Both the position numbers and the translations under genes were made by a program. Below the pieces are notes generated by a model. That model was not told the origin of the DNA, did not search any database, and saw nothing but the letters and a program-made list of their open reading frames with translations. This document shows, one piece after another, positions 44,061 through 52,616 of a DNA stretch of 64,000 nucleotides; the stretch's first letter is position 1, and every line of letters begins with the position of its first letter. The DNA comes from Pseudorhizobium banfieldiae (GTDB lineage: Bacteria; Pseudomonadota; Alphaproteobacteria; Rhizobiales; Rhizobiaceae), in assembly GCF_000967425.1 (NCBI RefSeq), contig NZ_FO082820.1, forward strand, positions 248,001-312,000. The letters run 5' to 3'.

Positions 44061-45107
44061 TCAGCCGTTCGGCCCTTCGTTCACGCCGACCTTGTCCACG
44101 AGTTCCGAAGCCTTCTTCCGGTTCGCGGCAATGTCAGCCAGCGGCAGCGTGTCCGGCTTGATCTCGCCGAACGCCTTGACGATGTCGGATGGCTCCGCGC
44201 CCGGCATGACGGGATATTCGAAGACCTGCTCGGCGTAGATCTCCTGTGCGTCGCCCGATGCGAGGAATTCCATCAGCTTGATGGCGTTGTCCCGGTTCGG
44301 AGCGTTCTTTGCGAGTGCCATCGCCGAAATGTTCACATGCGTGCCGCGGTCCGCGGTGTTCGGGAACAGGACCTTGATGGCAGCCGCCCAGTCCTTCTGC
44401 TCCGGTTCCTTCTCGTTGGTCTGCATCAGGCCGACGTAGTAGGTATTTCCAAGCGCAATGTCGCACTCGCCGGCAAAGATTGCCTTGGCCTGGTCGCGAT
44501 CGCCGCCGTTCGGCTTGCGGGCAAGATTGTTCTTCAGTCCGGTCAGCCACTCCTCGGTATACTCTTCGCCGTGGGCGGCGATCATCGAGGCAATCAGTCC
44601 GATGTTATAGGAATGCTGCGCATCGCGAATGCAGATCCTGCCCTTCCATTCCGGATCCGCAAGCTCCTCATACGTGATCTCGTCCTGCTCGACGCGCTCC
44701 TTTGAGGCGTAGACGACACGGCCCCGGGTGGTAAGCCCGAACCATTCGCCGGCAGGATCCCGGAAGTGGGCCGGAATGTCCTTGTTGATCGTCTCATTGT
44801 CGGTGACCGGCTGGGTCACGCCGCCTTCCTTGGCTTCCATGACGCGGGAGATGTCGACGGTAAGGATGACGTCCGCTGGCGAATTCGCACCTTCCGCCTG
44901 GATGCGCTCGACAAGGCCCTTGTCCAGGAAGAGCACGTTGGTCTCGACGCCAGTTCTCTTGGTGAACTCGTCCAGCAGCGGTTTGATCAGGTCCGGCTGC
45001 CGGTAGGAGTAGATGTTCACTTCACCGTCTGCCAGCGCGCGGTCGATCGGGAGAAGCGCCACGCTCGCCATGATCGCCGGCGCGACAAGAGACAACATTT
45101 TCACCAT
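44061..45107 (-). CDS. fbpA: Iron(III) ABC transporter periplasmic binding protein
   Basis: This 348-residue protein has a signal peptide of about 26 residues (cleavage after ALA, before DGEVNIYSY). Mature motifs match ferric-binding proteins, including the paired tyrosines in ALGNTYYVGLM that bind Fe(III). ATG 45107 follows GGAGG. It is divergent from rirA, and the intergenic region contains an IRO-like box 28 bases upstream of the start, consistent with iron repression. The permease is at 33371-35038. Confidence 0.93.
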   Translation of the reverse strand: MVKMLSLVAPAIMASVALLPIDRALADGEVNIYSYRQPDLIKPLLDEFTKRTGVETNVLFLDKGLVERIQAEGANSPADVILTVDISRVMEAKEGGVTQPVTDNETINKDIPAHFRDPAGEWFGLTTRGRVVYASKERVEQDEITYEELADPEWKGRICIRDAQHSYNIGLIASMIAAHGEEYTEEWLTGLKNNLARKPNGGDRDQAKAIFAGECDIALGNTYYVGLMQTNEKEPEQKDWAAAIKVLFPNTADRGTHVNISAMALAKNAPNRDNAIKLMEFLASGDAQEIYAEQVFEYPVMPGAEPSDIVKAFGEIKPDTLPLADIAANRKKASELVDKVGVNEGPNG

Positions 45108-45134
45108 GAGTATCCTCCATCGAGTTATGAATCT

Positions 45135-45149
45135 TGATGGCAGAAGTCA
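45135..45149. promoter_or_regulatory. IRO-like box (RirA operator)
   Basis: TGATGGCAGAAGTCA fits the TGA-N9-TCA rhizobial iron-responsive operator and lies 28 bases upstream of fbpA. Confidence 0.65.
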
Positions 45150-45216
45150 TGAATTTTTACGAGGGTCAAGAGCCCCGGGCGGGTCGGGCGGGAAAACTTG
45201 ATCATAAATTTCTTAT

Positions 45217-45233
45217 TTTGGAATTGTTCAAAA
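45217..45233. promoter_or_regulatory. ICE-like box (possible Irr site) upstream of rirA
   Basis: TTTGGAA-TTG-TTCAAAA differs at two of fourteen positions from the TTTAGAA-N3-TTCTAAA iron-control element that I recall for Irr. It is 52 bases before the rirA start. Confidence 0.5.
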
Positions 45234-45284
45234 CTAGCCGAGCCCTTATATGTAAGTTCTGACGAAGACTCGGGGAGCAATACT

Positions 45285-45758
45285 ATGCGGTTGACGAAGC
45301 AGACGAACTACGCGGTGCGCATGTTGATGTACTGCGCGGCCAATGAAGGTCACCTGAGCCGCATCCCCGAGATTGCCAAGGCTTACGGCGTGTCGGAACT
45401 CTTCCTCTTCAAGATCCTCCAGCCGCTGACCAAGGCAGGACTGGTCGAGACCGTTCGCGGTCGCAATGGAGGTGTCCGGCTTGGACGTCCAGCCGACAAG
45501 ATCACGCTTTTCGACGTCGTGAAGGTTACCGAAGACAATTTCGCGATGGCGGAGTGCTTTGAAGATTCCGTCGCGGAATGTCCGCTTGTGAACAGCTGTG
45601 GCCTCAACTCGGCGCTGCGCAAGGCGCTGAACGCATTCTTCGATGTCCTGTCGGACTACACGATCGACGATCTCGTGAAGGCTCGTCCGCAGATAAATTT
45701 CCTGCTCGGTATCGACGAGGCTCGTGCACCTCGGCTTGCAGCCGTGCCCGCTGCCTGA
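45285..45758 (+). CDS. rirA: Rhizobial iron regulator RirA
   Basis: This Rrf2-family repressor of iron uptake genes senses iron through an Fe-S cluster. The 157-residue protein has a winged helix (residues about 2-60, starting MRLTKQTNYAVRML) and Cys91, Cys99 and Cys105, which are the cluster ligands in characterised RirA. The frame extends upstream but ATG 45285, behind GGGGAG, gives the known length. It lies next to fbpA as in S. meliloti. Confidence 0.96.
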   Translation: MRLTKQTNYAVRMLMYCAANEGHLSRIPEIAKAYGVSELFLFKILQPLTKAGLVETVRGRNGGVRLGRPADKITLFDVVKVTEDNFAMAECFEDSVAECPLVNSCGLNSALRKALNAFFDVLSDYTIDDLVKARPQINFLLGIDEARAPRLAAVPAA

Positions 45759-45776
45759 GTTGTCCGATTGTCTTTG

Positions 45777-45796
45777 CCCGGCAAGGCTTTGCCGGG
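45777..45796 (+). terminator. Hairpin after rirA
   Basis: CCCGGCAA and TTGCCGGG pair around GGCT. Only TT follows. Modest terminator. Confidence 0.55.
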
Positions 45797-45869
45797 TTGA
45801 CCTCTCTCCGGCGTACAATACAAGGGAGAACGCTCAGGGGTGGAGATTGCGCCTCGAAAAGGCGTTTGA

Positions 45870-46898
45870 ATGTCCCTTGCCGATCTTCGCACCTTCCTTC
45901 TCACTGCAGCCCTGGCATCGGCCGGGGCTATAGCCGCCTACCTCCTTGGGTTGCCTGCGCCGTTCCTGATTGGGCCAGCCTCCGCCGTCAGCATCGCTGG
46001 ACTTGCCGGCCTGCGACTTTCCATCCCCACATCGGTGCGAAATGCCTGCTTCGTTGCTGTGGGCCTTTCGATGGGAGCCGGCCTGACGCCCGAGGTCTTT
46101 GTCGCGGCCCGGACGTGGCCCCTGAGCTTCCTTCTCGTGCCCGTGACCATCGTCATACTCCTCTATTCGGCGACCTGGATCCTGCAGCGGTTCTTCGGCT
46201 ACGATCGAACAACGGCCTTGCTTGCTGCATCCCCCGGTCACCTCAGCTTCGTGCTCAGCCTGGCGGCGGACACCCGTAGCGACCTGCTGGCTGTCGGCGT
46301 CATCCAGAGTGTCCGGGTCCTCGCCCTGACGTTGACGGTTCCGCTGATCGTCGAGGTTCTCGGCCTGGTCGGAACCGCGCCGCATCCCGCCGCGACCATG
46401 GCCATCTGGCCTTTGGCCATCTCGTTCGCAGCGGCTCTCGGTCTGGGCTGGGTCCTGATGCGGCTGCGCGTGCCCGCCGCACTTCTCATGGGAGGAATGA
46501 TCGCGTCGGGTAGCGTTCATCTCAGCGGGATGGTGGAGGGTAACCTTCCCGCCTGGATCTTGATTCCGACCTATGTGCTACTGGGCGGAATGATCGGATC
46601 CCGTTTCTCCGGGGTCTCCCTCCGGGCGTTACGCACTGCGTTTGTCGCGGGAGGTGTGGTGACCGTCGTCGTGGTGGTGCTGGCTGCCCTGATCGCGGCT
46701 CTGGTGTCACATATCGCGGATGTCCCGGTCGATGCCGCGCTTATTGCCTTCGCCCCCGGCGGACTGGAGACGATGGCTGCGATGGCAGTCATGCTGAATG
46801 CCCAGCCGACCTATGTGGGCGCGCATCACATCCTGCGCCTCCTGCTCCTGTCCGCGCTGATGCCGTATCTTTTGCGCCGCGATCTGAGCAGGGATTGA
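45870..46898 (+). CDS. AbrB-family (ammonia monooxygenase-like) membrane protein
   Basis: This 342-residue protein has about ten membrane helices in two repeats and matches the AbrB duplication family, with LPAPFLIGPASAVSIAGL and ASPGHLSFVLSLAADTRSD in repeat 1, and APGGLETMAAMAVMLNAQ in repeat 2. The paired PxGH/PGG motifs are family markers. Function is not settled; transport is suspected. It follows rirA by 111 bases on the same strand. Start ATG 45870 has AAAAGG. Confidence 0.8.
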   Translation: MSLADLRTFLLTAALASAGAIAAYLLGLPAPFLIGPASAVSIAGLAGLRLSIPTSVRNACFVAVGLSMGAGLTPEVFVAARTWPLSFLLVPVTIVILLYSATWILQRFFGYDRTTALLAASPGHLSFVLSLAADTRSDLLAVGVIQSVRVLALTLTVPLIVEVLGLVGTAPHPAATMAIWPLAISFAAALGLGWVLMRLRVPAALLMGGMIASGSVHLSGMVEGNLPAWILIPTYVLLGGMIGSRFSGVSLRALRTAFVAGGVVTVVVVVLAALIAALVSHIADVPVDAALIAFAPGGLETMAAMAVMLNAQPTYVGAHHILRLLLLSALMPYLLRRDLSRD

Positions 46899-46991
46899 TG
46901 CGAACCTGTGCAGATCGACTTCCTGCGGCTTGAGCTTGACGGGGAAGGTCGGATAGCTGGTCGCCGGATCTATTGAGGAATGATTAGCACA

Positions 46992-47531
46992 ATGAACCGC
47001 CAAACAGCTTCAGCAATCATCGTCATGGGCGTCAGCGGAGCCGGTAAGTCCTCGGTGGGCGAACGGTTGGCTGAGGCGCTGAACTGCGACTTCGCGGAAG
47101 GAGACAGGCTCCATCCTCCCTCCAACGTCGAGAAGATGGCGAAGGGCATTCCCCTTAACGATGAGGACCGGTGGCCATGGCTCGATCTCGTGGGGCAGGA
47201 GCTTGCCCTTGCCGTTGCCGAGGGCCGGAGCCTTGTCCTCTCCTGCTCTGCGCTCAAGCGCATCTATCGTGACCGGCTTCGCGCAGCTGCGGGAGGAAAC
47301 CTGAAGTTCGTCTTCCTGAAGGGGACGCCGGAGCTTCTGGAAATTCGGATGGGGGATCGGACGGGCCACTTCATGCCGCTCTCGCTGCTCCACAGTCAGC
47401 TGGCGACGCTGGAGACGCCGGAGGGCGAGAAGGGAGTCGTGACCGTGACTATCGATGGGACGCTCGACGAAATAGTTGAAGCCGCCGAAAAAGGTCTGAG
47501 CAAGCTCGGACCTAGGTCTGATTCGCGCTGA
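46992..47531 (+). CDS. gntK: Gluconokinase
   Basis: This enzyme phosphorylates gluconate to 6-phosphogluconate, the substrate of Edd. The 179-residue GntK-type P-loop kinase has GVSGAGKSS at residues 13-21, the lid-like EGDRLHPPSNVEKM and CSALKRIYRDRLR. Of two ATGs, 46992 has GAGGA at 12 bases; 46980 would have no spacing. It stands alone. Edd is some 33 kb away in this window. Confidence 0.92.
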   Translation: MNRQTASAIIVMGVSGAGKSSVGERLAEALNCDFAEGDRLHPPSNVEKMAKGIPLNDEDRWPWLDLVGQELALAVAEGRSLVLSCSALKRIYRDRLRAAAGGNLKFVFLKGTPELLEIRMGDRTGHFMPLSLLHSQLATLETPEGEKGVVTVTIDGTLDEIVEAAEKGLSKLGPRSDSR

Positions 47532-47562
47532 AGTGACTTCTTACATCCTGATACAATGATAA

Positions 47563-47589
47563 AACTCGCCGAGTTGATGATCTAGATCA
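47563..47589. promoter_or_regulatory. Two adjacent palindromes upstream of tetR
   Basis: AACTCG-C-CGAGTT at 47563-47575 and TGATCTAGATCA at 47578-47589, two bases apart and about 100 bases before the TetR start. Candidate operators for TetR autoregulation. Confidence 0.5.
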
Positions 47590-47687
47590 CTTTCGCTCCC
47601 GTAGAAGCAAGTATCCTGGATCTCCATCGGGGCGCCTGCAGAGATGCCGGCATCCGGATTCAGTATAAGTATGGAGAAGTGCTGCGA

Positions 47688-48341
47688 ATGTCGGATACGA
47701 TGGATTGCGTGACGCAAGGTCTGCTGCGGCGGATACCGAAGCAGGAGCGCAGCCGCGAAAGGATAGATGAAATCCTCAAGGTCTCAATGGACCTGATCGG
47801 CAGCAAGGGTATCGATGCGGTCACGATGAAGGAGATCGCCTCGCTCGCGGGAGGTCCGATCGCGTCGATCTACCAGTACTTCCCGAACAAGAGCGCGATC
47901 GTTGCGACGCTTTACATGCGGTACGTGGACGGCGTCGGGATGTTCATCCGGGAGGGCGTTTCCAGGATAGTGACCGTTGACGATGTTTTCACGGCGATCG
48001 ACTGCATCATTGATCGCTACTACGAAAACATCCGCCGCACGCCTGCGCTGCAGGACCTTTTAAATGCCACCCAGGCTGACAAGGAGCTGGCACTTCTGGA
48101 TCTCCAGGAGTCCCGCAACCATGCCAGGCTGTTTTCGGATGCCACGTCACGCTTCGTAGCCGCGGACCGTCGAGACGAATTCGAGCGCATGGTGTTCCTG
48201 ATGTTCCACATGGCCGAAGCCGCTGTTCGCCTTGCGTTGCTGGCCGACGAGCACGAGGCCGGGCTCATCATCGAAGACTTCAAGTCCGCATGCGCGGTTC
48301 AGATGCAACGCTTTCTCCCTGGGTCGGAAGCTGACGCCTAG
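47688..48341 (+). CDS. TetR-family regulator
   Basis: The 217-residue protein has an N-terminal TetR HTH (residues about 20-65; MKEIASLAGGPIASIYQYFPNKSAIV) and an all-helical ligand domain. ATG 47688 follows GGAGAAG; a GTG nine bases earlier overlaps that site. It is convergent with the second FAD oxidase gene and may regulate the polyamine-type genes there; this is inferred from position. Confidence 0.85.
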   Translation: MSDTMDCVTQGLLRRIPKQERSRERIDEILKVSMDLIGSKGIDAVTMKEIASLAGGPIASIYQYFPNKSAIVATLYMRYVDGVGMFIREGVSRIVTVDDVFTAIDCIIDRYYENIRRTPALQDLLNATQADKELALLDLQESRNHARLFSDATSRFVAADRRDEFERMVFLMFHMAEAAVRLALLADEHEAGLIIEDFKSACAVQMQRFLPGSEADA

Positions 48342-48356
48342 TGATGCTTCGGGACA

Positions 48357-49655
48357 TCACAGCCCATGGCGGTCGCGCAGCCCATACCACCATGCGCCCA
48401 GCATCGTCAGCGGTACCCTGAACGTCTTTCCGCCCGGGAATGGAAGGTTGGGAAGCGAAGCCCAGATGTCGAAGCGTTCAGCGTGACCGGCGACTGCCTC
48501 GCCGAGGATCTTGCCGAGCAGGTGGGTGGTCGTGACACCGTGGCCACTGTCGCCATGCGAGAAGTAGACCTTGTCGGAAAGACGTCCCATGTGCGGGATC
48601 CGCGTCAGGGTCAGCGCGAAATTGCCGCTCCACGCATAATCGATCCGGACATCCTTTAGCTGCGGGAAAGTCTTCAGCATGTTCGGCCGGATGACGCTCG
48701 TCAGGTCCTTCGGATCATGCCCGCCATATCCGATGCCACCGCCATAGAGCAGGCGATTGTCGGCGGTCCGGCGGTAGTAGTCGAGGATATAGTTGGCATC
48801 CTCCACGCAGTAATTCGCCGGCAGCAGGGATTGGACCAACCCCTCCTCGAGGGGCTCGGTTGCCATGACCTGGCTCGACACCGGCATCATGCGTCCGTGG
48901 ATCTCCGGCAGGAGGGGGGATAGATAGGCATTGCCGCAGACGAGCACGTAGGCGGACCTAACCGATCCTCGCTCTGTACGGACAATCGGTCGTTCTCCAT
49001 CTTCCAGCGCGACGGCGCGGGAGCCTTCAAAGATACGCGCGCCGAGGTTTTCCGCCGCCGCGGCCTCGCCGACGACTAGGTTGAGGGGATGGATGTGCCC
49101 GCCCAGCCGGTCGATCATGCCGCCGGCATAGCGGTCGGTACTGACATAGCGGCTGACCTCCTGCTTCGAGACCATTTCCAGTCCGCCGTGGCCATGCTGC
49201 TCCCAATGCCGCTTGTGAGCTTCCATTTCCCGGATCTGCTTGTCCGTAAATGCTGCGAAGAAGCCGCCCGGGATGAGATCGCAGTCGATGTTGTAGGTCG
49301 AAACGCGACTACGGATGATCTCGCCGCCTTCAAGCGACATGGCGCCGAGGGCGACCGCCTTCTCCTGCCCGTATCGCGATGCGATCGTCTGCAGGTCGCG
49401 GCTATAGCCGTTGACGATCTGCCCGCCATTGCGCCCGGATGCGCCATAGCCGATGCGCTCCGCCTCCAGAACAACCACCCGGTAGCCCCGTTCGCTGAGC
49501 TCAACGGCGGCCGAGATTCCTGTGAAGCCGGCACCAATGATGCAGACATCGGTCTCCAGATCTTCCTGGAGGGCAGGGCGTACCCGCTTGTCGTTGGCGG
49601 TTGCCGCGTACCAGGAATTCGTGTGTCGGGGATTGTCGCTGGTCTTGAAGCTCAT
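48357..49655 (-). CDS. FAD-dependent amine oxidase of the PuuB/OrdL type, copy 2
   Basis: This 432-residue DAO-family flavoprotein carries DVCIIGAGFTGISAAVELS (FAD), GYGASGRNGGQIVNGYS and the C-terminal FSHGDSGHGVTTTHLLG. It resembles copy 1 at 16110 in layout but the sequences differ widely, so this is not a recent duplication. The start ATG 49655 is separated by one base from the stop of the GS-like gene. It probably oxidises a gamma-glutamyl amine. Confidence 0.85.
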   Translation of the reverse strand: MSFKTSDNPRHTNSWYAATANDKRVRPALQEDLETDVCIIGAGFTGISAAVELSERGYRVVVLEAERIGYGASGRNGGQIVNGYSRDLQTIASRYGQEKAVALGAMSLEGGEIIRSRVSTYNIDCDLIPGGFFAAFTDKQIREMEAHKRHWEQHGHGGLEMVSKQEVSRYVSTDRYAGGMIDRLGGHIHPLNLVVGEAAAAENLGARIFEGSRAVALEDGERPIVRTERGSVRSAYVLVCGNAYLSPLLPEIHGRMMPVSSQVMATEPLEEGLVQSLLPANYCVEDANYILDYYRRTADNRLLYGGGIGYGGHDPKDLTSVIRPNMLKTFPQLKDVRIDYAWSGNFALTLTRIPHMGRLSDKVYFSHGDSGHGVTTTHLLGKILGEAVAGHAERFDIWASLPNLPFPGGKTFRVPLTMLGAWWYGLRDRHGL

Positions 49656-49656
49656 C

Positions 49657-51015
49657 TCATACCGTCCGGATGTAGGCATCATACTCCACGTCGGTCACCC
49701 GAAGTGAGAACTCCTGAATCTCCTGCTGCTTGCAGGCGGTGTAGAGCGCGCGGTACTTGGGGCCGAGCGTGGCATAGGCGAATGTCGACTTCGCAAACTG
49801 CTGCACCGCATAGTCCCAGTTGGTCGGCAGGGGCTCGTGGCTGACCGCGTGATCGTCGCCTGTGATCGCCCCGCCGGGATTGCGCTTCTCGCGTATGCCG
49901 GTGAGCGCTGCATTGAGGATCATCGCCAGCACGAGATACGGATTGGTGTCGGATCCCGCCACCCTATGCTCGATTCGGGTGGCCGGTCGGCTCGCGGTGA
50001 TGACCCGCACCGCCGCCGAGCGATTGTCGAAGCCCCAGGACGCGTAGGTGGGCGCGTGCTCGCTTGGCCTGAGGCGTCGATAGGAATTGGCGTGCGGCGC
50101 AAAGACGGCCATGCTGTCGTTCATGTTTTCCAGAAGGCCGCCGACGGAGTGGAACAGACGTTCCGCCGGGCCGTCCTCTCCCGCGTAGACATTGGTCCCC
50201 GTTTCGTCGATCAGGGAGAAATGCACGTGCATTCCGCTCCCCGCCTGGCTGCCGTAGGGCTTGGCCATGAAGGTGGCATCGAGGTCGTTTGCCCGCGCCA
50301 CGCCCTTGACGATCCGCTTGAGGAGAACCGCGAAGTCGGCTGCCTTCAACGCGTCGGGAACATGGTTGAGGTTGATCTCGTACTGGCCCGGCCCGTTCTC
50401 GCGCAGTGTCGTGTCAGCCGGAATGCCTTGGGCGCGTGCCGCACTGGCAATCCCGTGGAAGACCGACTCGAAGTCCTGCAATTCCGAAATCGACAGAACC
50501 TGAGTCTGGCCGGTATGCCAGCGGCCATCGCGGGAATTGGGAGGACGCACGGGATCGAGCGCCGAACGTACCGGATCGATAAGGTAAAATTCGAGCTCCG
50601 TCGCCACGACCGGGGTCAGTCCTAGCTTCGTGAAGCCCTTGAGGACATTGGCGAGGATCTGCCGAGGGTCGCCGTAAAAGCCCTGGCCATCCGGATCACG
50701 CATCCCGAGAAGAACCTGGGCGGTCGGCCGGTTCAACCAGGTCACGCGCGAAAGCGTGCCGGGAACTGGAAAACAAAGGCCGTCCGGGTCGCCGGTGCCC
50801 TCAGCTAGCCCCGCCGCATTCACATCCCGTCCCCACACATCCAGTGCATAGACGGATCGCGGCATCGCCATGCCCTTGGACAAGATGTCCAGAGCCCGCT
50901 CGCGCGGAATCCACTTGCCGCGCGGCACGCCATTGACGTCTATGACGAATGCCTCGAGGACTTCGATGTCCGGATTGCTGTCTAGGAAAACCTGCGCTGA
51001 ACTTATATCATCCAT
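49657..51015 (-). CDS. Glutamine-synthetase-like gamma-glutamyl-amine ligase (PuuA type), copy 2
   Basis: This 452-residue GS-fold protein has VATELEFYLID, ENGPGQYEINLNH, SGMHVHFSL and RVAGSDTNPYLVLAM. It is shorter at the N-terminus than copy 1 (starts MDDISSAQVFL). With the downstream oxidase it forms an operon. The two copies probably have different amine substrates. No adenylylation site motif is present. Confidence 0.87.
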   Translation of the reverse strand: MDDISSAQVFLDSNPDIEVLEAFVIDVNGVPRGKWIPRERALDILSKGMAMPRSVYALDVWGRDVNAAGLAEGTGDPDGLCFPVPGTLSRVTWLNRPTAQVLLGMRDPDGQGFYGDPRQILANVLKGFTKLGLTPVVATELEFYLIDPVRSALDPVRPPNSRDGRWHTGQTQVLSISELQDFESVFHGIASAARAQGIPADTTLRENGPGQYEINLNHVPDALKAADFAVLLKRIVKGVARANDLDATFMAKPYGSQAGSGMHVHFSLIDETGTNVYAGEDGPAERLFHSVGGLLENMNDSMAVFAPHANSYRRLRPSEHAPTYASWGFDNRSAAVRVITASRPATRIEHRVAGSDTNPYLVLAMILNAALTGIREKRNPGGAITGDDHAVSHEPLPTNWDYAVQQFAKSTFAYATLGPKYRALYTACKQQEIQEFSLRVTDVEYDAYIRTV

Positions 51016-51188
51016 GTAACACCAAGAAACCGTTTCCGTAGGCGCCGAAGCGCCGGGCCGGGTGGCCCGCTAAAGATGGACGGTTCTGGCATTGTAGATG
51101 AGATATCGAGCCATTCTTGATGTCGCGGGACATGCCCGCCTTCCCCTGTTTCCATAGTCTAGCGTCATTCCGGCAGGAAGACCAGCAG

Positions 51189-52436
51189 TCAGGCCCCGAA
51201 GCGCTCGGGCCGGTAGGCCGAGATGTCGATGAGGGTCTGTTCTCCCGCAATGGCTTCCGCGATGACCTGACCGGTCACCGGGCCGAGCGTCAGGCCGTGG
51301 TGGGCATGGCCGAAGGCGAACCAGAGGCCCTTGTGACGCGGCGCCTGACCGATGACCGGCATCATGTCCGGGGTGCAGGGGCGTGCACCCATCCAAGGCT
51401 CCGGGTCCAGGCGCTCTCCAAGCGGGAAGACCGTGCGGGCGACCGCTTCTGCCCGCTCCAGCTGGACCGGTGTCTTGCGGGCATCGCGAAGCGCGAATTC
51501 AGCTCCGGTGGTCAAGCGGATACCCTGGTTCATCGGCGCGAGGAAATATCCCTTCTCCGCATCCATGGTCCAGCCGTTGAGCTTTACGCCTTCGCTGGTT
51601 CCGTAGTGCATGTGATAGCCACGCTTGACGCCGACGAGGAAGCGGTAGCCGAGTGGCTTCGTCACGGTGTCGGACCACGGTCCGAGCGCAACCACCACAT
51701 CCTTCGCTTCGACGGTTCCGTCGCCGGCAACCATGCGCCAGCCGGTCGCCGTCTGCGACAGGCTGCGCGCATCGCCCTTGAGGACCCGCCCACCGAGGTT
51801 CTCGAACAGGCGAACATAGGCCATGGTCAGTGCATAGGGGTCACGGACGGACCACGGATCTTCCCACTTCAGGCCGCCGACGAAGTCGCCGCTGATATCG
51901 GGCTCCTCTACCCTGATGTCGGCTGAGGTCAACTCCCGGAACGTGACCCCATACTCCTGGCGCAGCCGTGCCGCTTCCTTCAATTCGCCATCGCGCTTTG
52001 CTGAGGTGCGGAAAAGTTCAGTCCAGCCATTCTTGGCGATGAGGTCCTGTGCACCAGCTTCTTCTATCAGCTCGTTGTGGGTGGAGATCGAGTGCTCGAT
52101 CAGCGGAGCGTAGGCGCGTGCGATCAGCTGATGCCGGCTGAGGTTGGAATGCCACCAGTACTTCGCCAGGAAGGAAGTGACATGCGGGATGGCGCGCCAG
52201 TGATAGTGAGCATCGATGCGGTTGTTCAAGGCGTAGCGCAGGATCAGGCCGAACTGCTGCGGGAACCCGTAAGGGACGACCCCCTCTCGCTGGATGAGCC
52301 CTGCATTCCCGTAGGATGTCTCTTCACCGGGCCCCCGGCGGTCGACAAGGACGACCGACTTACCGCGCCGCGCCAATTGTAGCGCCGTCGAAACCCCTAT
52401 GATGCCTGCGCCCAGGACGATTGCATCCGCTGCCAT
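51189..52436 (-). CDS. D-amino-acid dehydrogenase-like flavoprotein (DadA family)
   Basis: This 415-residue DAO-family protein has the FAD fold AIVLGAGIIGVSTALQLARRG at residues 5-25, the ETSYGNAGLI motif typical of DadA and the C-terminal WFAFGHAHHGLTLGPVTGQ. DadA oxidises D-amino acids to keto acids. The start ATG 52436 is directly before the nucleotide fold, with a weak ribosome site. It is divergent from the phosphomutase. It may be co-transcribed with the GS/oxidase pair 173 bases downstream. Confidence 0.8.
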   Translation of the reverse strand: MAADAIVLGAGIIGVSTALQLARRGKSVVLVDRRGPGEETSYGNAGLIQREGVVPYGFPQQFGLILRYALNNRIDAHYHWRAIPHVTSFLAKYWWHSNLSRHQLIARAYAPLIEHSISTHNELIEEAGAQDLIAKNGWTELFRTSAKRDGELKEAARLRQEYGVTFRELTSADIRVEEPDISGDFVGGLKWEDPWSVRDPYALTMAYVRLFENLGGRVLKGDARSLSQTATGWRMVAGDGTVEAKDVVVALGPWSDTVTKPLGYRFLVGVKRGYHMHYGTSEGVKLNGWTMDAEKGYFLAPMNQGIRLTTGAEFALRDARKTPVQLERAEAVARTVFPLGERLDPEPWMGARPCTPDMMPVIGQAPRHKGLWFAFGHAHHGLTLGPVTGQVIAEAIAGEQTLIDISAYRPERFGA

Positions 52437-52616
52437 GTCTGCACTTTCAATCCAAATACCGATGGCGCGAACATGCCGGTGAGGATGCTGCGGCGCAAAT
52501 GAAAAATCGCCACAGGCTTGCGATTGTCTGAAAGCTTCCATCTTCGGTTCTCTTGTCGCGGTGCCGGGGGGCAGATACAGATCGAGGCACAGCGGTAAGA
52601 CGAGTGGGGGGAGCGC

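Noticed and set aside
47578..47589. FNR/FixK-type box before tetR
   Set aside because: TGATCTAGATCA lacks the TTGAT-N4-ATCAA spacing.
51016..51188. Two short GC hairpins upstream of the second GS-like gene as a riboswitch or attenuator
   Set aside because: Stems are only 5 bp, common in GC-rich DNA, with no T-run or leader peptide.
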